Assembly: GCA_040797845.1 (NCBI GenBank)
Contig: JBFNFA010000011.1
Location: 62,001-126,000, forward strand
From: Clostridium_AW sp040797845
Lineage (GTDB): Bacteria > Bacillota > Clostridia > Clostridiales > Clostridiaceae
Reading direction: 5' to 3'
Length of the DNA: 64,000 nucleotides
Part shown: positions 18,152 through 27,613 of the stretch, piece by piece
Numbering within the stretch: the first letter of the stretch is position 1
Layout of the letters: the number at the start of each line of letters is the position of its first letter
Program-made: the position numbers and the translations under genes
The notes under the pieces: model-generated
The model's input: the letters and a program-made list of their open reading frames with translations, nothing else
Database searches by the model: none
Told to the model about the DNA's origin: nothing

Positions 18152-18248
18152 TATAATTTTAAATTAATCTTCAATTTAAGTTAATAAGTTTTTAATTTAA
18201 ATTTATATTATTCTATTATTTATAAGTGTAATTTTAGCTTTATGAAAT

Positions 18249-18899
18249 TTATTCCATTCCTAAAACCAACTTAACAATACCCATAGAAAATGTTTCTATG
18301 TCTTGTGGCAACCAAGTCTTTTCTTTTATTTCAAATTTAAATGTTTGTTCTTTTAAATCTGATGATGGTTGTACATTCTTATATTCATTTATTAAATTTT
18401 TTATATAAACCTCTGTTAGTTTGTTAAGAATTTCTTCCTGATTTGTAATGTTTAACTTTTCAACTTCTTGAATAGCATTTGTTGCTGCTTTTTCATCAAG
18501 AGCAATTTCATTAATATAGGTTGTCTTTAGTTTAACATCTGCAGATTCATCATTTTCAGAAACAATTTCTGTTTCTGCTGATAATTTCTTTAATGCTGAT
18601 GCACGAGCTGTGTATATTTCATTTACTTGGGCATCACTAACTTTCAAACCTGCTACTGCAAAATTATTTTTTATTGTTTTCATAGTTTCGTCTTTTTGTA
18701 TTTTTGAAATTTCTTCTATTTGCTCTTTAGGTAATTTGATCTTCGCTAAAGCCTCCTGATCTCCTTTGATATAAAAATCAAATAGAATTTTTGCTGTTTC
18801 ATCAGCAGCTACCTTTGGTTTAGAACTACATCCTATTACCATAATTGAAATTACTATTAAAACAAGTGATAGAAGTAGACTTTTTCTTCCTTTTTTCAT
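18249..18899 (-). CDS. Putative lipoprotein, DUF5105-like
   Basis: 216 aa. The N-terminal signal peptide ends in a lipobox (VIGCSS), so Cys24 is the likely lipid anchor. The mature part is helical and charged (ADETAKILFDFYIKGDQEALAKI), resembling the DUF5105/DUF4878 lipoproteins of Gram-positive bacteria, whose role is unknown. The final LPQDIETFSMGIVKLVLGM segment is conserved-looking. It is monocistronic, with GGGGG upstream of the ATG. Confidence 0.75.
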   Translation of the reverse strand: MKKGRKSLLLSLVLIVISIMVIGCSSKPKVAADETAKILFDFYIKGDQEALAKIKLPKEQIEEISKIQKDETMKTIKNNFAVAGLKVSDAQVNEIYTARASALKKLSAETEIVSENDESADVKLKTTYINEIALDEKAATNAIQEVEKLNITNQEEILNKLTEVYIKNLINEYKNVQPSSDLKEQTFKFEIKEKTWLPQDIETFSMGIVKLVLGME

Positions 18900-19035
18900 G
18901 TTTTCCCCCTAATATGATATATTTTCCAAAATAAATTTACCATATTTTTAGGCCTTTGTCAATTTTTTATATATTATATTTGATATGATTTTTAATAGTA
19001 TTAATAATTAAATTTAAATTTCTTTTTTATGTCTA

Positions 19036-19190
19036 ATGGTACGACATATATACAAAATGATGAAAACGTCTTTACTTAGATATTGTTGTGGATCTATTTA
19101 ATAGAAAATTTGTAGATGATAGGTGTTACTATAACTTTAAAATTAGTTATAGACGCATTTAATGCTGATGTAGATAAATAGAATATTAAG
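19036..19190 (+). pseudogene. IS3-family transposase (OrfB) remnant
   Basis: Across two plus-strand frames the translation reads TTYIQNDENVF, then LDIVVDLFNRKFVD, then LKLVIDAFNAD. This matches the IS3-family integrase core in order: the TYI block, the second-strand VIDLFSRKIVG block and the following helix. In-frame stops and a frameshift break it. The rest of 18.9-19.4 kb has no further recognisable transposase sequence. It lies at the left edge of the phage-derived element. Confidence 0.6.
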
Positions 19191-19411
19191 AAAGGATTAT
19201 TATTTCAATTTGATAAGCATACAATATGCTTTATATGATTAAGGAGATTTATTGAAGAATGGTGGTTTTTTAAAGTATGGATACTAAAAACTGATGTCAT
19301 GATAGTATATATTTTAGATCTTCTTATAATTTTTTTAAAAGAATAGTTTTATGGACGGAAATTTAAGTCTAGAGCTGAAACTAGAATAGTAATGATTAAA
19401 TACTTAGATAT

Positions 19412-19804
19412 CTAAATAGAATCAATTTCAGGATTGAAAGTTGGAGCAAGTTCAAATATTTTTGAATCATTTATTTGATTGTTTATTTCACCAACAACGG
19501 CTTCTCTAAAATGGTCTAAATCTGATTGTTTAAGTGTAGGTATTTTTTCTAAAAGCATTTTGTCAAATAGCTCTCTTTTTTCTTTTCCTGCCTGTGGTAT
19601 AAATCTAAAATGTTGTTCAACAGCAAAATAAATTGATTTTGCGATATTATAATTAGTGTTATATTGTTCAGCACCTATTTTATTTATTAATTCCTGTTGC
19701 TTACTTTTAATATAAGAAACTATTAATGTAGTTAAATATGTAACTAATACCCCTAATATTGAAAATATAGCTTGTGCTAAGATTTTTGTTATTTCATTCT
19801 GCAT
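19412..19804 (-). CDS. Phage holin, LL-H type
   Basis: 130 aa. One N-terminal membrane helix (ILAQAIFSILGVLVTYLTTLIVSYI, about 8-32) is followed by a charged helical domain with ELINKIGAEQYNTNYNIAKSIYFAVEQ, the pattern of LL-H-family phage holins. It would form membrane lesions that let the neighbouring amidase reach the wall. It is the last gene of the tail operon, 3' of the amidase, with AAAGGAGG before the ATG. Together they would release particles by lysis. Confidence 0.8.
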   Translation of the reverse strand: MQNEITKILAQAIFSILGVLVTYLTTLIVSYIKSKQQELINKIGAEQYNTNYNIAKSIYFAVEQHFRFIPQAGKEKRELFDKMLLEKIPTLKQSDLDHFREAVVGEINNQINDSKIFELAPTFNPEIDSI

Positions 19805-19828
19805 AATGTTTTCCTCCTTTATATATCT

Positions 19829-19848
19829 AGTGTATATCTCTATACACT
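19829..19848. repeat. Perfect short hairpin between amidase and holin genes
   Basis: AGTGTATA and TATACACT form an eight-base perfect stem with a TCTC loop. It lies 25 bp upstream of the holin start codon, so it could modulate holin expression. There is no T-run on the minus strand, so it is not a clear terminator. Confidence 0.4.
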
Positions 19849-19880
19849 TATTAATTAATTTTGATTATTTTTTAATTATT

Positions 19881-20663
19881 TTATATTATTTGTTTAGTTC
19901 CTTTAGTTCTTGTGGTAATCCAAACCTTATTGCCTTCTTTTTCATCATCCTGAATAGATATATAATTGTATTTATCTAAATGCAGGTCAATTCTTCCTCT
20001 GTTTGGTATGATTTGTACATATCCTATATCACCAAAAGGCACTATTCCTTCAAAGCTTGGTATAGTATGGTCTATAGATGGATAGCTCTCTTTGTTTTCT
20101 GTTTTTACTTCTTCAGATTTCTTTTGAAATGCTTCTTTTCCTGTTATTCCTTTTATGATTGTTTTAGCAATATCTTTAGCATTATATCTGTTAGAGTCTG
20201 CTTTATTGGATATGAATAATGGCTCTATCAGCACTGCTGGCATAGATGTATGTTTTAAAACATATAAGTCATTTCTAAACCTTGCTCCTCGATTGGAATA
20301 TCCTAAGCTAGATATTTCTTTGCATATTCTATCTGAGTATTCCTTTCCTTTAGATGACATATATAATACCTCACAACCATTAGCACTTTCTTTTTCAAAG
20401 CAATTTCCATGTAAAGATACAAATAAATCTACTTTGTAGTAATTCGCCATGTTTACTCTATAAGCTAAAGATTGTGACAAAGTAAGATTATTTTTAGTAG
20501 GAGTTACACCATAAACTGTATATCCTAGTTCTCTAAGTCCATCTATTACAAATTTTCCATACTCTCTTATTATTTTTTCTTCATTTAGAAAACCATTAGC
20601 TCCTCTATCTTCGCCAGTACCATGTCCTAAATCTATTGCTATTTTACTGTTTAACGGCAACAT
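19881..20663 (-). CDS. Endolysin: N-acetylmuramoyl-L-alanine amidase (Amidase_3)
   Basis: About 260 aa. Residues 5-170 are the zinc amidase fold: IAIDLGHG supplies the first histidine, NEEKIIREYG the glutamate and DLFVSLHGN the second histidine. The catalytic glutamate is in PAVLIEPLFISN. The C-terminal 80 residues have strand-rich sequence suited to wall binding. It cleaves the MurNAc-L-Ala bond of peptidoglycan. I chose the ATG at 20663, after AAAGGAGG. It sits between a coiled-coil lysis accessory gene and the holin, so it is the lysis enzyme rather than a tail-borne one. Confidence 0.88.
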   Translation of the reverse strand: MLPLNSKIAIDLGHGTGEDRGANGFLNEEKIIREYGKFVIDGLRELGYTVYGVTPTKNNLTLSQSLAYRVNMANYYKVDLFVSLHGNCFEKESANGCEVLYMSSKGKEYSDRICKEISSLGYSNRGARFRNDLYVLKHTSMPAVLIEPLFISNKADSNRYNAKDIAKTIIKGITGKEAFQKKSEEVKTENKESYPSIDHTIPSFEGIVPFGDIGYVQIIPNRGRIDLHLDKYNYISIQDDEKEGNKVWITTRTKGTKQII

Positions 20664-20686
20664 AATTCCCAACCTCCTTTTATAAT

Positions 20687-21043
20687 TTATTTATTAAAAT
20701 AATAAGTTGCTATAGAACTGAATATTGTCATTAAAGTAGCTACTATAGCCCAAAATTGCTTAGTATTATGAAATTCAACTTCATTTTTAGTTTTATTATC
20801 ATTGTTTATATTATTAGTAAAAGTATCTAATATTCTTTCAGTAAATTCATTTAATGTTTTTTGATTATCATTTAGAGCCTTTTGTTGTTCTCTTGAACTT
20901 TCATTTATCATTACTTTTATTTCAGCTTGACTTTTTTCTATATTTGCAAGCTGTATTTGCTGTCTAACGTCACTATCCTCTAATTGTCTAATTCTAATTT
21001 CATGGTCTTTTACCTGACTTTGTAAGTGTTTTTCTATATCCAT
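20687..21043 (-). CDS. XhlA-like coiled-coil membrane protein
   Basis: 118 aa. A long coiled coil (about 10-85) with heptads such as HEIRIRQLEDSD precedes one C-terminal membrane helix (FWAIVATLMTIFSSIATYYF, about 96-115). This is the layout of the XhlA family, which assists holin-mediated lysis in PBSX and related phages. It lies directly before the amidase and holin genes. An alternative is a superinfection or membrane-anchoring protein. Confidence 0.65.
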   Translation of the reverse strand: MDIEKHLQSQVKDHEIRIRQLEDSDVRQQIQLANIEKSQAEIKVMINESSREQQKALNDNQKTLNEFTERILDTFTNNINNDNKTKNEVEFHNTKQFWAIVATLMTIFSSIATYYFNK

Positions 21044-21095
21044 ACTTATTTAAACCACCTTTCTTCACCTCGATAATTATATTTATAAAATAAAA

Positions 21096-21117
21096 GAGAA
21101 GGCTGTAATACCTTCTC
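21096..21117 (-). terminator. Terminator before the lysis genes
   Basis: GAGAAGG and CCTTCTC form a seven-base stem followed on the minus strand by a T-rich run. It separates the binding-protein array from the lysis module, yet only 50 bp remain for a promoter before the XhlA-like gene. Confidence 0.65.
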
Positions 21118-21199
21118 AATTAAATAAAACTATATTAAATCATGTTAAATTTAAATAAAATAAAAAGACCTCTAATTTTTATTTTATTATTAGAAATCT

Positions 21200-21421
21200 T
21201 TATTTAGCTAAATCATTTAAGGATTCCTTATATTTTTCACTACATTCCTTTATAGCTTTTAGAATCATAATATCTTTATGTTTCTTAATAGTAATTCCTT
21301 TATTCTCTTTTTTACACTCTTCTATAAATTCTTTTGTAATTGTAGGTATCTTTAAAGATTCTAATATTTCTCTTGCTGACTCACCTTTAATTACTGAAAC
21401 TGTCGCAATTGAAACAGGCAT
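21200..21421 (-). CDS. Small protein of unknown function
   Basis: About 73 aa from the ATG at 21421, preceded by AAAAGGGTGG. It opens with MPVSIATVSVIKGESAREILESLKIP and ends in a lysine-rich helix. Small proteins with this opening occur between tail fibre and lysis genes in clostridial prophages, but I know no function. It is the last gene before an intrinsic terminator. Confidence 0.6.
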   Translation of the reverse strand: MPVSIATVSVIKGESAREILESLKIPTITKEFIEECKKENKGITIKKHKDIMILKAIKECSEKYKESLNDLAK

Positions 21422-21445
21422 AATATTTACCACCCTTTTATTATT

Positions 21446-22522
21446 TTATTCAATCATTGTTATTTCAAATTTATCAAATCTATCTGCTAACTTATCATAT
21501 ATTCTATACTCTTTAGAGCCATGCCTTATAAAGTCACCTTTATCTTCATCTTCGATAAATTCTATGCTATTTATTATTTCATTTGCATCTAGTTCAAACA
21601 TTGTTCTATTTGATGTTGAAGATTCTGGAGTTATTAGTGGAAAATCTTTAATGTTTAACTTATCTGATATTATATCTGGTTTATCATATCCATATTTTTT
21701 ATACCATTCAATTAATTGGTCGTCGTTTCTAGGTCTTCCTAAATTATAATAATTATTATTTATAAGTATGTAGTTTGCTTCTTGTTTTACTAAAAAAAAC
21801 TTAGGAAGAACAATCCATGTATTATCTCCACTATAAACACCAACTTCTTTATTTTTAGACTCATCATCAATTATAAAAAACTTATCATTTAAAGCGGGAT
21901 TAGCTGTGATTTTATTTCCTTCTGTATCCCATTGAGATTGTTGAGTATTGTGTCCAGACGTAAACCCACCATAACTATATTTAACCTCAACTTCTCCTGT
22001 AGAACATCTAATAAAATTTAAAGAATTATTTGTTTTTGTGCAATCAAATATACCAAGATAGGTTCTGGATAAAAAATATCCGTAAGTAGCATCATATAAT
22101 TTATCAAATACAACATTGTAAAATTGCCATTTAAATCTAAAGTCAAGCGTGTTTATTCTATCTATATTAGCAGATGTGTATATAAGATTGTATAGAGATA
22201 AAGTATATCTTGAATTTCCAAAATTACCAGACCCATTTTGTTCCCCTAATCTTTGATTTTGAATCAAAGTTGTTTTCATGTTTTTACCCACAAAAGATAC
22301 TTTTAAATTATTTAACGGTTGTATATTAAACATATTAGAAACTGTAGTGTATATACCCTCATCTAAATAAAATAAACTGTCTTCGTCTATTTTACCTATA
22401 GAAGAAATAGCACCACCAATAGTCTTATATGGACTCTCTTTTGAACCGTTTCCTACACTATCGTTGCCATTAAGCTCACTTATGTAATATTTTTTCGAAT
22501 AGTCACTTGGATTTAACTTCAT
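21446..22522 (-). CDS. Putative binding protein: beta-helix domain plus shared C-terminal module
   Basis: 358 aa. The N-terminus (YYISELNGNDSVGNGS, then SPYKTIGGAISSI) is typical of right-handed beta-helix (pectate-lyase-like) domains of tail spikes, extending to about residue 230. From about 255 onward it carries the module shared by its neighbours: YILINNNYYNLGRP, then LIEWYKKYGYD. No catalytic residues of a polysaccharide lyase can be assigned. It is the most downstream member of an array of eight, with AGAGGTGA before the ATG. It likely binds a surface glycan. Confidence 0.6.
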   Translation of the reverse strand: MKLNPSDYSKKYYISELNGNDSVGNGSKESPYKTIGGAISSIGKIDEDSLFYLDEGIYTTVSNMFNIQPLNNLKVSFVGKNMKTTLIQNQRLGEQNGSGNFGNSRYTLSLYNLIYTSANIDRINTLDFRFKWQFYNVVFDKLYDATYGYFLSRTYLGIFDCTKTNNSLNFIRCSTGEVEVKYSYGGFTSGHNTQQSQWDTEGNKITANPALNDKFFIIDDESKNKEVGVYSGDNTWIVLPKFFLVKQEANYILINNNYYNLGRPRNDDQLIEWYKKYGYDKPDIISDKLNIKDFPLITPESSTSNRTMFELDANEIINSIEFIEDEDKGDFIRHGSKEYRIYDKLADRFDKFEITMIE

Positions 22523-22565
22523 TTAATCACCTCTTTATTTTTAATTTTACATGTGCTAATAATTA

Positions 22566-24188
22566 CTAATTCTTACTCATCAATATATTACAGATACCAT
22601 CATTATTCTTCTTCAATATATCAATAGGTTTATATGGAGTTTTTAATTCATATGTCATAGTAGCTTCTGTTTTCTCTATATCATCTGTCCACATTAATAA
22701 TTTGCATTTATTATCTATTAGCCATTGGTTTGATGGTTTTGGAGTTGTAGATACTAAGACTACTAAATTGCCTTTATTTGATATCTTTGTGAAAAATATT
22801 AAATACACTTCTTCTATATTTTCAAAATTTTTCTTTAAGGTATCTTTTGTCAATCCTACTATATCGCTAAATCCATTTTCTTCAAAGTTCAATTCATCTA
22901 TATTCTGGTTTACAGTTTTTGTAATTTGGCTTTCTTTATAAGTATATATTTCGTTGTTATATTTAATTAATGCTAAGCCATTTATTTTTTTCATCATTTC
23001 TAACTCTCTAATGGTTGTCCAATTGTCCGATGAAGATATATTAAATTGCCAATATCTATGATGCCCTACATCTCCAAATTCAATGGCTACATTTGTACTA
23101 TTTGTAACAGACCCTGTCCAACTTGCCTTTGGAACACCAACCCATTCTGAACTATCGTCTGAGTATGACATAGAAATATTAGTTTGACTACTATTCATAC
23201 CAAACATTATATTGTATTTTTCTAGTGGTTCACTTACCTCAAAATCAATTACAATATTAGCTCTATAACCGTTTGCTTGATATATAGTACTAGAGTTCCC
23301 ATCAAAAGCATTTTTTAAAGGATATGAAATATACGAAGGAGTTCCTGTATATGACTTCCCTATAATTAAATTTTCAGTATATTCATTATTATCTAGAATA
23401 ATTTTCGAAACATCTATCATTTCGTTTTCTAGCTTAACTTCAAAATACTTTCCATTACCTAGCACACCTTTATCAACACCTTGTAACCCTATTTTATCTA
23501 TAGTTTTATTATTGACTACATCATAGTCTGCAAAACCATCATTAATAAAAGCTTCTTCTGATAAAATATTATTAGATTTAATTAATATATCATCTTTAAA
23601 TGTCCATAAAACATTTGATTGGTCTTGGATTAGATAATAAGGATAAGTCTGACTTCCATCCCAAGAGGAGTATCCTTTTGGAGGTTTATATTTAAATGGA
23701 GTTGCTCCAAAGTTTGCAGATAATATCCCATTTCCAGAATTAGAACCAAATGATGCAACAGGGCTAAAAAAATCACCTTTCAAATTATCTAAAAAGGCAT
23801 TTTGTATAATACCATTAACAGAAAATCTTAAAATCTTAGCATCCCCATCAAACAATAATCCTATTGTAGAGCCAGCTCCGGGTTTGCTATCAATCACCCC
23901 TTTTTTTACAATTCCATCCCACAAATCTCTATCATATCCATATAGTATATATCTTGAAGCTTTATATCCACTATCTGTACCATTGTAATTGTTATTTGAT
24001 AATCCTATCATATATTGTAAGTTACTACTATTAGCTATATATATTTCAAAGTACTTTTTTCCTGTAGAATGGCTCTTGTTAGCTATAATACCAACAGAAG
24101 CTCCTCTTAGTGTTAAATCTAATCCATTATCTCCTATTGTGACGTTTCCATACTTAGAACTGCTATCCCATATAACTACTTCTGACAT
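22566..24188 (-). CDS. Putative binding protein: SPRY-like and discoidin-like domains
   Basis: 540 aa, the largest member of the array. Residues 1-180 resemble a B30.2/SPRY domain (KKYFEIYIANSSNLQYMIGLS, then FGATPFKYKPPKGYSSW). A discoidin-like (F5/8 type C) segment follows at about 270-395, with LKNAFDGNSSTIYQANGY and VIDFEVSEPLEKYNI. Both folds bind ligands on cell surfaces. The shared C-terminal module of the neighbours is not clearly present; the last 140 residues are a different strand-rich domain. Its place in the operon suggests a tail-fibre component. Confidence 0.6.
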   Translation of the reverse strand: MSEVVIWDSSSKYGNVTIGDNGLDLTLRGASVGIIANKSHSTGKKYFEIYIANSSNLQYMIGLSNNNYNGTDSGYKASRYILYGYDRDLWDGIVKKGVIDSKPGAGSTIGLLFDGDAKILRFSVNGIIQNAFLDNLKGDFFSPVASFGSNSGNGILSANFGATPFKYKPPKGYSSWDGSQTYPYYLIQDQSNVLWTFKDDILIKSNNILSEEAFINDGFADYDVVNNKTIDKIGLQGVDKGVLGNGKYFEVKLENEMIDVSKIILDNNEYTENLIIGKSYTGTPSYISYPLKNAFDGNSSTIYQANGYRANIVIDFEVSEPLEKYNIMFGMNSSQTNISMSYSDDSSEWVGVPKASWTGSVTNSTNVAIEFGDVGHHRYWQFNISSSDNWTTIRELEMMKKINGLALIKYNNEIYTYKESQITKTVNQNIDELNFEENGFSDIVGLTKDTLKKNFENIEEVYLIFFTKISNKGNLVVLVSTTPKPSNQWLIDNKCKLLMWTDDIEKTEATMTYELKTPYKPIDILKKNNDGICNILMSKN

Positions 24189-24217
24189 TCTATCACCTCT
24201 TTCTCATTTAATATAGC

Positions 24218-24901
24218 TTACTCTATATTTATAATACTTTTAAAATCACTACCGAAATCAAAACTAAACATTTTTCCAGAATCTAAACTTGTACCGTTAG
24301 AATTTAAACTACCTCCACTTCTCTCTTTTAATAAATCGTTCAAATCATCGAATCCTTTTATGTCAAAATCAGCTTTAATTGGATAGTCTCCAGAACTTAA
24401 AGTTATTGGTTTAAAAGCTTCACCTTCATAATATTCTGGTTTAATTGAATAGAATTGGTCTGATTGTTTTATTAAATGTTTATAACTATGACCGTAAATT
24501 TCTATTTCACATATGCCATTGCTTTTATTCGCACCTCCATAGTTATTTAATATTTTAAAACTAATGTATTTATATTTAAACTCGCTATTTATATTAAAAG
24601 CTTGCAGTTCTTCATTACTTAATAATATCCCGTTTAACAAAGATGTATAATTAATTCCACCAAGTGAACCTTTTAATTCAAAATCTTTACATCTACCTGC
24701 TGTAACTATTAATTGTTTTAATCTTACCTCTTCAATTTTATAAGGCTTGTCCAATTCTATAATTAAAGTTGGTTGGTTTAGATAGACATCCATAAATCCA
24801 TCACTAGGATTTAAATTCCCATCTACAGCCTTATTAGGTGTATAGTCTAAATAATAACCGTAGTCACTACTGATTGGTCTGTTTAAAGCTAAATTAATCA
24901 C
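24218..24901 (-). CDS. Putative binding protein: discoidin-like domain
   Basis: 227 aa, starting at a GTG preceded by GGAGGTGATG. Residues 1-145 look like an F5/8 type C carbohydrate-binding domain: NLALNRPISS, then NKAVDGNLNPSDGF and TLIIELDKPYKIEEVRLKQ are its usual landmarks. A short version of the array's module start follows (HLIKQSDQFYSI), but the rest differs, ending in DFGSDFKSIINIE. It seems to be a member with a replaced C-terminus. Confidence 0.6.
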   Translation of the reverse strand: MINLALNRPISSDYGYYLDYTPNKAVDGNLNPSDGFMDVYLNQPTLIIELDKPYKIEEVRLKQLIVTAGRCKDFELKGSLGGINYTSLLNGILLSNEELQAFNINSEFKYKYISFKILNNYGGANKSNGICEIEIYGHSYKHLIKQSDQFYSIKPEYYEGEAFKPITLSSGDYPIKADFDIKGFDDLNDLLKERSGGSLNSNGTSLDSGKMFSFDFGSDFKSIINIE

Positions 24902-24942
24902 ACCATCACCTCCAATTTTCTAAATCCAAACTAAATTTCAAA

Positions 24943-25743
24943 CTAATATTCCTTAAATACAACATTTCCAATTCCACCATTAACCTTCCTTATCTCATCT
25001 ATAATCTTATAATTATTATAATCATACTCAAAATAAGTTTTATTATCTTCTTCTGTAATATATAAATCTTCTTTCTTTATATCATTTAAATTAACATCTA
25101 AGGATTCATATATATTACCAACACCTTCAACCATAGGAACTTTTTTTGATGTTAAAACATCTTGAAAGTGTTGAATTCTTTCTGTCCCATAATCTCTAAA
25201 CCAATTATCCAATTCATCTAGGTTAGTAGGCTGTCCTAGTTTTAAGTAGTTGCTATGTGTAGTGTAGTAATTGTCGTTTTGTTTAATTAGATATTTGCCC
25301 ATATATATTCTATAAGGTTTTAATATAGAATTTATATCTACATCTATAGCATCAAAAGCCATATCCCTACCTACAGCTATATTGTCTGGTGCTAATATTT
25401 CAACGTAGTGTTCTGTGTTTTCTAATCCTACCTTTTCAAATACTATAACTCTGAATATAGGTGTATTTCCACTTCTTTCAGAAAAATAATACTCTTCGCC
25501 ATCTAATATTATTTTTATATTATCATTCTTATTATTGTAAACTAATCCAATTAATCTAAATTTATCTCCTGTAAAATTAAATCTTGCCTTTGAGTTTGGA
25601 GTATTGGTATATCTAATAGTGCCATTCCAATATTCCCTATTAACGTCATCACCCCAAACTCCTGTATATTCTATTATATCATCAGCAAAATCATATCTTT
25701 TCCAACCTTGTTCTGGTTGAGGTAATTGTTGACCAACAGCCAT
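24943..25743 (-). CDS. Putative binding protein: PEQGWKRY-type domain plus shared C-terminal module
   Basis: 266 aa. The N-terminal 150 residues open with QPEQGWKRYDFADDIIEYTG, a galactose-binding-like jelly-roll common at tail ends of Firmicute phages. From about 152 it has the shared module: YLIKQNDNYYTTHSNYLKLG, NWFRDYG, IYESLDVNLNDIKK and the ending NGGIGNVVFKEY. The 268-aa protein two genes upstream has the same two-part layout, so one is probably a duplicate of the other. Confidence 0.65.
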   Translation of the reverse strand: MAVGQQLPQPEQGWKRYDFADDIIEYTGVWGDDVNREYWNGTIRYTNTPNSKARFNFTGDKFRLIGLVYNNKNDNIKIILDGEEYYFSERSGNTPIFRVIVFEKVGLENTEHYVEILAPDNIAVGRDMAFDAIDVDINSILKPYRIYMGKYLIKQNDNYYTTHSNYLKLGQPTNLDELDNWFRDYGTERIQHFQDVLTSKKVPMVEGVGNIYESLDVNLNDIKKEDLYITEEDNKTYFEYDYNNYKIIDEIRKVNGGIGNVVFKEY

Positions 25744-25768
25744 ATATTGTCACCTCCAAATCTTCATT

Positions 25769-26746
25769 TTAATATTCTTTAAATACAACATTACCAACAC
25801 CATTATTAACTTTCCTTATCTCATCAATAATTTTATAATTATCAGCATCATACTCTAGTTTTAGCTTACCATCATTCTCTTTGAACATGTATATATAAGG
25901 CTTCTTCACATCATTAAAATCAACATCTAAGGACTCATATATCTTACGTGGCTCACTAAATTTATCTACAGGAACAATTTTATTATTATAACTATCTTGT
26001 AGATTTAATATGTTATTTGCTCCATATTCAGATAGCCATTTCTTTAACTCTACTTTATCTTTTGGTACACCTAATTTATAATAATTATTATTTGTTGTAT
26101 AATAATCTTGATTTTGTTTAATTAGATGCTTATTTTCATTAAACCATTTAGCATTATCAACATCAAAAGGTCTATAACCTTTCCACTTCAAATTATTCCA
26201 TTCATTAGGATTTGAAGTTGTAATATTAAATTTAGTTTCCCCAAAATTAACTGTTGCACTTCCACCCTCTCTCCTTATTCCCAATACTGGATAAATGTAA
26301 CTATTATTTAATATATTTTTCTCACTTTCATATAAAATCAACCCATTTTTATAAAATCGAACATATTTATCGTTATAATCAACAGCAATTCCAAAGATAT
26401 CTCCTTGATTCGACTCTTCATTTTTTGTTAATAAAATATTTGACCCATTATAAATACTCCAACTAGTTTTAGCAACATTAATTAAAAACTTATCACCAAC
26501 TGTAGGCATACCATTATGATAAAGTGAACTATCGGAACTACAAACACCTAAATATATAATTGAACTACTGCTAAATTCATCGAATTTCAATTCATAATAT
26601 ATCTTTTTTAAATTTGATGAATTTGTTGCCCTAACTCCAGAATAACTATATACATCTCCTTGTAATAATCTGTTTGCCTTCATGTTATTATCTTTTAGTT
26701 CTATATAGTTATTTTTGTCACTAGGATTCCATGTAATTAAACTCAT
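25769..26746 (-). CDS. Putative binding protein: SPRY-like domain plus shared C-terminal module
   Basis: 325 aa. Residues 1-185 form a SPRY/B30.2-like domain (LKKIYYELKFDEFSSSSIIYLG, then FGIAVDYNDKYVRFYKNG) related to that of the 540-aa neighbour. The shared module follows from about 210: HLIKQNQDYYTTNNNYYKLG, KWLSEYG, IYESLDVDFNDVKK and the ending NNGVGNVVFKEY. It illustrates the array's rule of a different head on the same tail piece. Confidence 0.65.
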   Translation of the reverse strand: MSLITWNPSDKNNYIELKDNNMKANRLLQGDVYSYSGVRATNSSNLKKIYYELKFDEFSSSSIIYLGVCSSDSSLYHNGMPTVGDKFLINVAKTSWSIYNGSNILLTKNEESNQGDIFGIAVDYNDKYVRFYKNGLILYESEKNILNNSYIYPVLGIRREGGSATVNFGETKFNITTSNPNEWNNLKWKGYRPFDVDNAKWFNENKHLIKQNQDYYTTNNNYYKLGVPKDKVELKKWLSEYGANNILNLQDSYNNKIVPVDKFSEPRKIYESLDVDFNDVKKPYIYMFKENDGKLKLEYDADNYKIIDEIRKVNNGVGNVVFKEY

Positions 26747-26774
26747 ATAAATCTCTCACCTCCAAATATAAAAA

Positions 26775-27581
26775 TCAATATTCTTTAAACACAACATTAC
26801 CAATTCCACTATTAATCTTCTTTATTTCATCTATTATTTTATACGAATCGGTATCATATCTAACTTTCTTTTTATCATCTTCTTCAAATACATATATATT
26901 AGGTTTCTTTACATCATTAAAATCTATATTTAAACTTTCATATATCATATCATCATCTACTACAGTAGGAGTATGTTTATTATCCAACGACTCATTTATA
27001 ATATTTAAGTCATTATATCCATAATTTTCTATCCAATATGAAAGTTCTGTAGGAGATTTTGATTCTCCTAAATTTATATAATTATGGTCTATAGAATAAA
27101 TGTTTTTTGATTGTTGAATAAGATATTTATCAACCTGATACTTCATCAATTTTTCATTTTCATTTATATCAACAGCATACAATACCATATTTATACCATA
27201 ACCAGTCGTTTCTTCAACGCTAGGAGAAGGCTTTATCTCAACATAATGATTCCCATTGTGCAAATCTATCTTTTCAAAAACAACTATCCGAAACCTTGTT
27301 GGAGAATAAGATTCAGAAAATTTGTATTCATTGCCATCTATAAGAATAATATTATCATCTCTCTTATCTATAGATGATACTTCTGATATTATTCTTATCT
27401 TACTTCCTGTAAAACTAAATCTAATCGAAGAATTTTTATCATTCGTATATTTAGAAGAACCTCCCCATAGCCCAGAATTATCATATGGTTTCCAATTTCC
27501 AATATACTCTATATTACTATCAGTATCATCTATTCTTTTCCAACCCTGTTCTGGTTGTAATAATTGCTGATTTATAGCCAT
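26775..27581 (-). CDS. Putative binding protein: PEQGWKRI-type domain plus shared C-terminal module
   Basis: 268 aa. The head begins QPEQGWKRIDDTDSNIEYIG and is a diverged copy of the head of the 266-aa protein. From about 152 the shared module reads YLIQQSKNIYSIDHNYINLG, YWIENYGYND, IYESLNIDFNDVKK and NSGIGNVVFKEY. GGAGG precedes the ATG. The two copies differ at many positions in the head but share most of the module. Confidence 0.65.
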   Translation of the reverse strand: MAINQQLLQPEQGWKRIDDTDSNIEYIGNWKPYDNSGLWGGSSKYTNDKNSSIRFSFTGSKIRIISEVSSIDKRDDNIILIDGNEYKFSESYSPTRFRIVVFEKIDLHNGNHYVEIKPSPSVEETTGYGINMVLYAVDINENEKLMKYQVDKYLIQQSKNIYSIDHNYINLGESKSPTELSYWIENYGYNDLNIINESLDNKHTPTVVDDDMIYESLNIDFNDVKKPNIYVFEEDDKKKVRYDTDSYKIIDEIKKINSGIGNVVFKEY

Positions 27582-27613
27582 GTTTTTTTACCTCCAAATA
27601 TAAATTATATATA

